NCBI RefSeq assembly: GCF_022829605.1
Contig: NZ_JAKSYD010000238.1
Coordinates: 1 to 49,377, forward strand
Source: Methylobacterium sp. E-065
GTDB lineage: Bacteria; Pseudomonadota; Alphaproteobacteria; Rhizobiales; Beijerinckiaceae
DNA length: 49,377 bases
Direction: 5' to 3'
Below, one piece after another: positions 15,889-22,076 of this stretch; the stretch's first letter is position 1; every line of letters begins with the position of its first letter. The translations under genes and the position numbers were made by a program. The notes under the pieces were generated by a model. That model saw nothing but the letters and a program-made list of their open reading frames with translations. It ran no database searches and was not told the origin of the DNA.

Positions 15889-17154
15889 GTGGCCCGCAGT
15901 GTTCGTGACGCCAGCCTAGAGACCCGTACCGCACGCCAGCGGCTGCAACCACGCGGCAAGCCGTACTATCGCACCCTGGAGCCGGGCCTACACCTCGGCT
16001 ATCGCCGACCGCAGAAGGGCGCCGGCAAGTGGGTCGCCCGCCACTACGTCGGCGAACGCGACTACGAGGTCGAGACGCTCGCCGTCGCAGACGACTTCTC
16101 CGACCCGGACGGCGTGGCTGTCCTCAGCTTCCGGCAGGCTCAGGATCTCGCCCGAGTCCGAATGGTTCAGCGGGCGCACAGCGCTGCCGGGAAGACCGGG
16201 CCGCTTACCGTCCGCGACGCGATCAACGCCTACCTCGATTTCGTCGATGCAAACCGGAAGTCCGGCGTCGACGCCCGGAAGAGGGCAGGGGCCCATATAC
16301 TGCCTACCCTCGGCGACATCGAGGTCGAGGCGCTTACCACCAAGCAAATCGAAAAGTGGCTGGCTGATCTCGCGAAGGCGCCGCCTCGCATTCGAACCAA
16401 AGCTGGCGGCGAGCAGCGCTACCGCGAGGTCGGTAGTGACGAGGAAACGAAGCGGAAGCGTCGCTCGTCAGCCAATCGAACCCTGACGATCCTCAAAGCC
16501 GCGCTGAACCGAGCGTGGAGAGGAGGGGGGATCTCGTCCGATCTCGCTTGGCGCCGTGTCGAGCCGTTCGAGAACGTAGACGCCGCTCGGGTGCGCTACC
16601 TGACGATTGCGGAGGCGAGGCGCCTTATCAACGCTGCCGAGCCCGGCTTCCGGGCCCTCGTGCAAGCTGGTCTGGAGACTGGTGCCCGCTACGGCGAGTT
16701 GTGCGCGTTGGAGGTTCGGGACTTCAACCCGGACTCCGGCACCGTCGCGATCCGCACCTCGAAGTCTGGCAAGCCCCGCCACATCGTGCTCACAGAAGAC
16801 GGCGCCGCCTTCTTCGCTCGCCACGTCGCCGGCCGTCCCGGTCACGCGCGCATGTTCGTGAAGGCTGGCGGTGAGGCGTGGGCGCCGTCGCACCAGAACC
16901 GCCCGATGGTGGACGCCTGCGTCAACGGACAGATCACGCCGCCGATCAGCTTCCACGGGCTTCGGCACACCTGGGCGTCGCTGTCGGTCATGGCCGGCGT
17001 GCCGCTGATGGTTGTGAGCCGCAACCTCGGCCACGCCGATACCCGGATGGTCGAAAAACACTACGGCCACCTCGCACCGAGCTACGTTGCCGACGCGATC
17101 CGGGCAGGCGCGCCGCGGTTCGGCGGCGGCGAAGACAACGTTAGGCTGGCTTGA
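15889..17154 (+). CDS. int: Tyrosine recombinase / phage integrase
   Basis: A 421-residue integrase. It has an N-terminal arm-binding region, a SAM-like core-binding domain (TVRDAINAYLDFVDA) and a C-terminal catalytic domain with Arg in TGARYGELCAL (about residue 267), His356 and Arg359 in HGLRHTWAS, the LGHADTRM box and the nucleophile Tyr at about 392 (KHYGHL). The start is GTG at 15889 with GAGGAG seven bases upstream. It lies 150 bases inside attL, points into the island, and presumably recombines the tRNA-Glu core. All catalytic residues are present, so the island may still be able to excise. Confidence 0.93.
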   Translation: MARSVRDASLETRTARQRLQPRGKPYYRTLEPGLHLGYRRPQKGAGKWVARHYVGERDYEVETLAVADDFSDPDGVAVLSFRQAQDLARVRMVQRAHSAAGKTGPLTVRDAINAYLDFVDANRKSGVDARKRAGAHILPTLGDIEVEALTTKQIEKWLADLAKAPPRIRTKAGGEQRYREVGSDEETKRKRRSSANRTLTILKAALNRAWRGGGISSDLAWRRVEPFENVDAARVRYLTIAEARRLINAAEPGFRALVQAGLETGARYGELCALEVRDFNPDSGTVAIRTSKSGKPRHIVLTEDGAAFFARHVAGRPGHARMFVKAGGEAWAPSHQNRPMVDACVNGQITPPISFHGLRHTWASLSVMAGVPLMVVSRNLGHADTRMVEKHYGHLAPSYVADAIRAGAPRFGGGEDNVRLA

Positions 17155-17335
17155 CCAAGGGAACAGCGGCCGCCCAAAACGCCGCCAGCGGGGCGAGGCC
17201 ATCCCCGCTAATGAGGCGCGACCGCTCTAGGCCTGCAAAGCGACGGTACTCGCTATTACCGGCGCGCCTGTGTCGGAATCCGTTCCTATCGCCTCGTCGT
17301 CCCTAATCGTCGCACCGAGATCCGCCTCTATCAAC

Positions 17336-17358
17336 GAAGTGTCACGGATCCGTGGCAT
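17336..17358. repeat. Dyad repeat TGTCACGGATCCGTGGCA, copy 1
   Basis: AAGTGTCACGGATCCGTGGCAT here recurs at 19825-19846 with one centre change (gatacg). The inner CACGGATCCGTG is a perfect 12-bp palindrome. On the minus strand both copies begin short frames MPRIRDT; I read this as a shared DNA motif rather than two genes. Confidence 0.55.
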
Positions 17359-17368
17359 TAGTATAGCA

Positions 17369-17401
17369 ATGTATCGATACATATTTACCACGTTATCCAC
17401 A
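17369..17401. promoter_or_regulatory. AT-rich control region: 14-bp palindrome and a DnaA-box match
   Basis: ATGTATCGATACAT (17369-17382) is a perfect palindrome and TTATCCACA (17393-17401) equals the DnaA-box consensus. Both sit in a strikingly AT-rich 17340-17460 stretch before the small HTH gene. This suggests an operator-promoter region or a replication start of the island. The rest of 17155-17474 holds only the dyad repeat at 17336 and no convincing gene. Confidence 0.45.
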
Positions 17402-17474
17402 GCATTTACTCCTGTATACATGTTTTCCGTTGTCAGATAATTTGGTGCATCTCGGTAGACTATGAGGTGCCGAT

Positions 17475-17672
17475 ATGCAGGTCTGGACAATCGCGGAGTG
17501 GTGCGCCCTCCGTAAGATCTCACGCCCAACTTTCTACAACTTGATCAAACGCGGCACGGCACCTCGCACCATGAGGATCGGCCGGGCGGTTCGTATTTCG
17601 GAGGACGCCGATTTGGAGTGGGTGCGCGCCTGCGAGGCGCCATCTGCCGCGCGGACAAAAAAAGCGGCCTGA
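17475..17672 (+). CDS. AlpA/excisionase-type small HTH protein
   Basis: A 65-residue protein of the MerR-like/AlpA fold: WTIAEWCALRKISRPTFYNL is the helix-turn-helix, followed by the GTAPRTMRIGRAVRIS wing that is typical of phage excisionases and of AlpA-type regulators. It follows the integrase on the same strand behind an AT-rich control region. It probably acts as directionality factor for excision or as a regulator of island genes. Confidence 0.8.
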   Translation: MQVWTIAEWCALRKISRPTFYNLIKRGTAPRTMRIGRAVRISEDADLEWVRACEAPSAARTKKAA

Positions 17673-17799
17673 CCCTCGCTCGGCGGGGTCCGCCCCGCTG
17701 GCCGCGATCCCGCGCCGAGCCGGCCGGCGCTCCACCACCCGGAACGAAAAAGACCCCGCACGAGCGGGGCTCGGACGGGGTCACAAGGATGTATTTCGC

Positions 17800-18069
17800 G
17801 TGTCGGAACGTACAGTCCGCCGGGCTCGCCGGCAATCTAAAAGCGACCCCCCGGGCTCGTTTGCAGTCGTCGACGTTCACCACGTAGCGGCCTCCCTCCC
17901 AGGCGGGCGCGTCGTATCAAACGGAGTTTCGTTCCAGCCTCCCGGCAACGGGCGTGGCGACCAGTCCGCCCGAGGCCTCAACGATCTGAACGCTCGCAAG
18001 GACCGGGCGAGGGCTGACGCTGCGCGCATGAGCAGGGCCCGCATGGCACGCCAGGGAGGCGCAGCATGA
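17800..18069 (+). CDS. Small basic protein, unrecognised
   Basis: An 89-residue frame starting with GTG, rich in Arg and Ala, ending RMARQGGAA. Its TGA overlaps the ATG of the next gene (ATGA at 18066-18069), a coupling arrangement that favours a real gene. AAGGA is ten bases before the GTG, which is long. No motif is recognisable. The 127 bases before it contain the GC-rich hairpin gaccccgc...gcggggtc near 17750-17785, a possible terminator of the small HTH gene. Confidence 0.4.
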   Translation: MSERTVRRARRQSKSDPPGSFAVVDVHHVAASLPGGRVVSNGVSFQPPGNGRGDQSARGLNDLNARKDRARADAARMSRARMARQGGAA

Positions 18070-18470
18070 GGAGACCTTGGATGAAGTTCTACCCGGCTGA
18101 TTGGCGGGTGGACGCCAAACTCGGGACCTGCCCCATGGCCGCCCGTGGTCTCTGGATGGCGATGATCTGCCTCATGCATGAGGCCGAGCCCTACGGGCAC
18201 CTTGTGGTGAACGGCGTCCCCATGACCGACGTAAAGCTGGCGCAGCTCGCTGGCATCAGTCTCAAAGAGTGCCGCAAGTCGCTCGCAACTCTACGCGAAG
18301 TCGGCGTCTTCTCGGTTTCTGATGCCGGAGTGATCTACAGCAGGAGGATGGTGCGCGACGAGGCTAAATTATTGAAGGATAAAGAAAACGGCAAGAAGGG
18401 CGGCAACCCGGATCTTATCCTGGGGGTTAACCCCCCGGTTAAAGCCCAGATGCCAGAGACCAGAAGCTAG
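18066..18470 (+). CDS. Phage replication-type protein, N-terminal part (apparently frameshifted)
   Basis: The frame opens MRRPWMKFYPADWRVDAKL, then MAARGLWMAMICLMHE, the pattern of DUF1376-like/winged-helix phage replication proteins (KFYPADWR, ARGLW). It runs through IYSRRMVRDE and KKGGNPDL and stops at 18470 after 134 residues, much shorter than relatives of about 250 residues. The downstream frame (see next entry) continues with the expected linker and C-terminal part in the -1 frame, so one gene seems split. The overlap in which a shift could occur is 18443-18470. Confidence 0.65.
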   Translation: MRRPWMKFYPADWRVDAKLGTCPMAARGLWMAMICLMHEAEPYGHLVVNGVPMTDVKLAQLAGISLKECRKSLATLREVGVFSVSDAGVIYSRRMVRDEAKLLKDKENGKKGGNPDLILGVNPPVKAQMPETRS

Positions 18471-18862
18471 AAGAAGGAACCACTATAGAGCCGGCGGTGC
18501 CCACTCCTAATAAAACCGTTGCTGCTGTTGTTAATAATGGTTTCTCCGCTTCGCGCGCGGATCAGTTGATCGACGACAAAGACTGCATTCTCAAGTACGG
18601 CTCACTTCACGTGACGCGTGAGATGCTGTTCGGGCTGGAAAAACTCTACCCGCTCCCCAATCTTATCGGTATTATTAGGGCTAGTGCGCACTGGATAGTT
18701 ACAAGACCGGATGATCCGTTGGTTGTACTGCGTAATTATTTAGATATGCTTTGCAAAAAAGCCGTCAAGGAAGATCTAGACCGTAAGGCTAATGCCGAGG
18801 CGCAGGCCCACGCTGAGTTGGCGCCGAGCGGTCGGCCCAAAGTCGGATACCTGGGCCCGTGA
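18443..18862 (+). pseudogene. C-terminal part of the split replication-type protein
   Basis: In the -1 frame relative to the previous gene, the sequence is open from 18443 (SPDARDQKLEEG, then EPAVPTPNK) to TGA at 18862, ending with KAVKEDLDRKANAEAQAHAE and GRPKVGYLGP. The stretch 18490-18790 is less GC-rich than its neighbours. A separate GTG start at 18497 exists but has no clear ribosome site. Either a deletion has split the gene, or recoding joins the parts; CCCCCCG at 18430 looks slippery but its -1 frame stops at once, so I favour mutation. Confidence 0.55.
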
Positions 18863-19119
18863 TCCCCGCCCGCGACACCTGGGGTCCCTTCGCGCCCGGC
18901 CTCGATCCGGCTGAGTACCGCGCTCGGCTGCGCTGCCTCCGCGCCATCGTGCGGCTCACGACCGGCCCCCGCGGCGATGCGCTCGCCCGCCACCTCCGGC
19001 AGGCCGAGACCGATCCGGCCGCCCTGCTGCTCGCCCTCAATGCGCTGAACCGGCTCGCCGGCCTCGACCTCCGGCACGTCGTCGCGAGCTATGCCGCCCT
19101 TAACCGCACTGCCGCCTGA
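18859..19119 (+). CDS. Small protein, unrecognised (island)
   Basis: An 86-residue frame starting GTG at 18859, which overlaps the preceding TGA (GTGA), so it is translationally coupled to the replication-like gene. Visible features: FAPGLDPAEYRARL and a C-terminal helix-rich part with LLLALNALNRLAGLDLRHV. Composition fits neighbouring phage genes. No function can be named. Confidence 0.5.
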   Translation: MIPARDTWGPFAPGLDPAEYRARLRCLRAIVRLTTGPRGDALARHLRQAETDPAALLLALNALNRLAGLDLRHVVASYAALNRTAA

Positions 19120-19133
19120 CAGGAGCCCCTATC

Positions 19134-19428
19134 ATGGCCACCATCATCCCGTTCCCGCACAAGCCCCATGCATCCCGCCCGGTCGGACTGTCGGGCGTCC
19201 GCGCCGCCCTGGTCGACGGCCAGTGGTGCGTCGAGCGGCTGAAGGGATGGCGCCGTCACGCGGCGGGGCCGGATGCCCTCGCGGGACGACGCGGAGCGCA
19301 TCGCGAACCGCCTACGGTGGCGGGACAGGGTGGCGATGCTGCCGATCGCCGTAGCGTTGGACGGTTGCGGCAACGCCGACGGCGGCATCGGACCGGACGA
19401 TCATTGGCCCGGCCCGGCCGCAGCGTGA
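19134..19428 (+). CDS. Small island protein with probable frameshift
   Basis: The ATG at 19134 reads MATIIPFPHKPHASRP, then LVDGQWCVERLKG, in natural-looking composition. After about 19250 the same frame becomes Arg/Gly-rich noise, while another frame, open from 19243, reads MPSRDDAERIANRLRWRDRV, then AMLPIAVALDGCGNADGG, ending at TGA 19426-19428. Either one gene has lost its frame near 19250, or a separate 51-residue gene starts at 19273. I do not recognise it. Confidence 0.4.
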
Positions 19429-19436
19429 GTGAGTAG

Positions 19437-19760
19437 GTCGCCGAGGAGGAGCGCCGGATGATCTCGGCCCGCACCAAGGCCGCCCTGGCCGCCGCCAAGG
19501 CCCGCGGGACAGTGCTAGGCGGCTTCCGGGGCTACGTGCCGACCAAAGCCGACAACGAGGCCTCACGGGCCGCCCTGGCCGCCAGGGGGGCCGAGGAAGC
19601 CGCACGGTATGCCCCGATCATCGCCGAGCTGCGCGCGGCCGGCATCTCCTCCGCGAGCGGCCTCGCCAGGGCGCTCAACGACCGCTCGATCCCGACTCCC
19701 CGCGGCGGCCGGTGGCAGGCCGTCCAGGTGCAGCGAGTGCTTGCGCGGCTCGATGTGTAG
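19437..19760 (+). pseudogene. C-terminal fragment of a serine recombinase (resolvase)
   Basis: VAEEERRMISARTKAALAAA, then KARGTVLGG, and at the end ALNDRSIPTPRGGRWQAVQV followed by QRVLARL, are the linker helix and DNA-binding end of resolvase/invertase-type serine recombinases. The frame is preceded directly by TAG at 19434-19436 and the catalytic N-terminal domain (with the active Ser) is absent. Start ATG at 19458 could give 100 residues. It is a remnant, or a free-standing DNA-binding fragment. Confidence 0.65.
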
Positions 19761-19824
19761 GACGTCGGCGCCCGGATGATCGCGCTGCGAAAGCAATCGA
19801 CGCCGTATCGACACGCACAAACAA

Positions 19825-19846
19825 AGTGTCACGGATACGTGGCATA
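19825..19846. repeat. Dyad repeat TGTCACGGATACGTGGCA, copy 2
   Basis: AAGTGTCACGGATACGTGGCAT matches copy 1 at 17336-17358 except for one centre base. It lies in the 235-base gap before the DUF5681 gene, which otherwise shows only a ribosome site (ggagg) at its end. Confidence 0.55.
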
Positions 19847-19995
19847 GTGAAAGACAGGATACGCGGCGCGGCATCCAGCCGTTTTCGACAGAGACAACTG
19901 TTGAAATCGGTGCCATAATGCTGCTCAGCCGCTGATCGGCGGGTGCTGAATTCGCGCTGCATTTACAGCAGTCCGCCCCATTGGAGGGTTAGAAC

Positions 19996-20430
19996 ATGGT
20001 CGGCCGCCCCTTCGTCAAAGGGCAGAGCGGCAACCCCTCGGGCAAACCCCGGGGCTGCCGCCACCGCGTGAGCAAGGCAGTTGAGAGCCTGCTGGACGGC
20101 GAGGCGAAGGCGCTGACCCGCAAGGCGATCTCGATGGCGAAGTCGGGCGACGGGCCCGCGCTGCGGCTTTGTCTCGACCGGATCTCCCCGCCCCGGCGTG
20201 ATCGCACCATCATCTTCGCGCTGCCGCCGATCGCGTCCTCGGCCGACCTGCCTCTGGTCACGGCCGCACTGCTCGCGGGCGTAAGCGCTGGCGAGATCAC
20301 ACCCGGCGAGGCCGCCGAGTTGGGCAAGCTGCTCGATGCGCACTGCCGCGCCGTCGAGGCCAGCGACTTCGCGGCTCGGCTCTCCGCGCTGGAGAAGGCG
20401 GCGGGACAATCGACTGGGAGACCTTTATGA
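19996..20430 (+). CDS. DUF5681 domain protein
   Basis: A 144-residue protein beginning VGRPFVKGQSGNPSGKPRG, the DUF5681 signature found in many alphaproteobacterial prophages. The rest is helical (LLDGEAKALTRKAISMAKSG, LRLCLDRISPPRRDR). GGAGG lies eight bases before the ATG. It overlaps the next gene by ATGA. The domain has been suspected to belong to packaging or replication modules, but function is unknown; the large terminase that might accompany it is absent. Confidence 0.75.
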   Translation: MVGRPFVKGQSGNPSGKPRGCRHRVSKAVESLLDGEAKALTRKAISMAKSGDGPALRLCLDRISPPRRDRTIIFALPPIASSADLPLVTAALLAGVSAGEITPGEAAELGKLLDAHCRAVEASDFAARLSALEKAAGQSTGRPL

Positions 20431-20858
20431 AGCCGCCCGCCTTCAACGCCGCCATGCGGTCGCGCATCGATCGTCTGGAGGCCGCCGTCGGGTCGCCCCC
20501 CGAACCGACATCGCGAAGCCCGCTCGTGACGCTGCTGACCGTGCTGACGGCCTACCACCTGGGCGACGCCGGCCCGGGGCGCTCGCTCGCAGACGGCATG
20601 GCGGCGGCGCTGGGATACCCTGGGGGGCTGGTCTTTAGGGCCGCCATGATGGCGCCCTCGGGGTCGCCGGAGCGGGCTGACCTGAACTGCCGGTGGAGCG
20701 CGGCGACGAGGCGGTTGCTCGCCCTGAAGGGCGTATCGCCGGACTGCGATGGGCCGGCATTCGCGGCGGCCGTGGAGGCTCTGTACCTCGACCTTCCAAA
20801 GTACTTCCAGCAGCATCAGATGCTTTTGGCGTGCGGTATCGTGGAAGCTGCAGCTTAG
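20427..20858 (+). CDS. Hypothetical protein (island)
   Basis: A 143-residue frame coupled to the DUF5681 gene through ATGA (20427-20430). It has a start MKPPAFNAAMRSRIDRLEAA resembling a short coiled coil, then a hydrophobic stretch LVTLLTVLTAYHLG and a C-terminal helix. No recognisable motif. Codon composition matches the phage-like neighbours. Confidence 0.55.
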   Translation: MKPPAFNAAMRSRIDRLEAAVGSPPEPTSRSPLVTLLTVLTAYHLGDAGPGRSLADGMAAALGYPGGLVFRAAMMAPSGSPERADLNCRWSAATRRLLALKGVSPDCDGPAFAAAVEALYLDLPKYFQQHQMLLACGIVEAAA

Positions 20859-20989
20859 ATCTCAGATCAGTCAACGGGAGTGATTGCTCGTTGTCTGGTG
20901 CCCGGCCGGTGAGCAATGGTTTCGTTTCCTCGCCATGAGTTCCCGGCCGGAATGCCTTTTCTGTTCAGTGGTAGGATTAGGAGACAGTG

Positions 20990-21307
20990 ATGACGAGGAT
21001 TTTGACAATTAGCGTTCCGAGCCACGATGCAGCGGGAAAGTCTCGCACCGTGAGGGCAAGCGACAAGCTTACTGAGACGACAGGCAAAATCTGCTCGATG
21101 CTGAAGTCGATCGTTCAGCGCGATACGCGCATCCGAACCAAGCTCCGCGCGATCGACAGTCTGACCCGCCCGACCGCCGAGGTTCAGGCCGTGCGCGACC
21201 GTGCGGCCTTTGACCAGGAATGGTCCGACCGGGGTGAGCGTGAGCGTCGGCAGATCCAGGCGACGCAGGCGGCGGCCGATCAGTTTTACCGGAGGACTAC
21301 GCGATGA
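20990..21307 (+). CDS. Hypothetical protein (island)
   Basis: A 105-residue basic protein, TRILTISVPSHDAAGKS at the start and a charged C-terminal helix (RDRAAFDQEWSDRGERERRQ). AGGAG lies six bases before the ATG at 20990; an overlapping GTG at 20987 is less likely. It overlaps the next gene by ATGA. It heads the small set of genes leading to the tail proteins, so a virion or tail role is possible but unproven. The gap 20859-20989 holds no gene. Confidence 0.5.
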   Translation: MTRILTISVPSHDAAGKSRTVRASDKLTETTGKICSMLKSIVQRDTRIRTKLRAIDSLTRPTAEVQAVRDRAAFDQEWSDRGERERRQIQATQAAADQFYRRTTR

Positions 21308-21603
21308 CTGATCAGCCCGCCGATTTCGCGCCGAAATACAACAGCGCTGGTCCGGGCGTGGTGGTGGACCGGCGGGATTACGCCGCCGCAGCCGCCCCGA
21401 GGCCGGCCGTACCGTCGCCCCCGACGGTCGATCGAACGCTTCACTTTCCGGCTGTCGCGCGGGTCTCGGTCTTGCCGGCGCAGACTGCTGCGCCGGGTGT
21501 GCCCCGCACGGTAGCGGAGGCTCCTCGAAACCTGCATGAGCTTCATCAGCTCATTGAGGAGCGTTTTCGCGAGGCCGCAGCCGTGAAAACCTCGATCGGG
21601 TGA
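21304..21603 (+). CDS. Hypothetical protein before tail module
   Basis: A 99-residue protein, Ala/Pro-rich in the middle, with a C-terminal helix NLHELHQLIEERFREAAAVK. It starts in the ATGA overlap with the preceding gene and ends in a GTGA overlap with the tail chaperone gene, which marks a tightly coupled operon. No family recognised. Confidence 0.5.
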   Translation: MTDQPADFAPKYNSAGPGVVVDRRDYAAAAAPRPAVPSPPTVDRTLHFPAVARVSVLPAQTAAPGVPRTVAEAPRNLHELHQLIEERFREAAAVKTSIG

Positions 21604-22070
21604 GCCCCATGTCGCTCGATGCTCCCCCCGAGTTCGAGGTCGCCGGCGACCGGTATCGGTTCGAGGGCATGCCGGCCCAGGCCGAGACGCGGATCACCCG
21701 CCGGCTTGCCCCGCTTATCGCGGAAGCGGTGGCGCTGGTGCTGGCGCCGGGCTCGCAACTGGCCCTCCGGCCCGATGTCGATGTTGTGTCGGTCGCGCGG
21801 GCCGCGTTTTCAGCTTGGGGCCGGCTGTCCGACGACGATCTGGACGTTATCGAGCGCGCGACCTTGGGCGCGCTGTCGCGGGACGTGGGCGGCGAATGGC
21901 ATTCCGTCTGGCCTCGGGGTGAGCCCGAGCCGGCGTTCCCCGACATCGACGGCGCCAAGATGCAGATATTGGTCGGCCGCGTGATCGGGGTAGTGGTGAT
22001 GCGCTGGGTGGCGGGCAACGGCGACAGCGTCCCGGCCGAGTTCCCCGGCGTGCTCTCGAAACTGCACTAA
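21600..22070 (+). CDS. Phage tail assembly chaperone-like protein
   Basis: A 156-residue protein. FEVAGDRYRFEGMPAQAETR, then ITRRLAPLI, followed later by DDLDVIERATLGALSRDVGG, resembles phage tail assembly chaperones (TAC) that precede tape-measure genes. The position just before a tape-measure gene agrees. GTG at 21600 overlaps the previous stop; ATG at 21609 is an alternative start. It would help the tape-measure protein fold and recruit tail tube subunits. Confidence 0.6.
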   Translation: MSPMSLDAPPEFEVAGDRYRFEGMPAQAETRITRRLAPLIAEAVALVLAPGSQLALRPDVDVVSVARAAFSAWGRLSDDDLDVIERATLGALSRDVGGEWHSVWPRGEPEPAFPDIDGAKMQILVGRVIGVVVMRWVAGNGDSVPAEFPGVLSKLH

Positions 22071-22076
22071 AGGCTG

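Noticed and set aside
17227..17529. Minus-strand small gene MPRIRDTSL...
   Set aside because: Only the MPRIRDT start recurs at 19845, where the rest is different; the shared part is best read as a DNA dyad.
18425..18445. Programmed -1 frameshift at CCCCCCG
   Set aside because: The -1 frame meets TAA at 18440-18442 at once, so slippage there cannot yield the joined protein.
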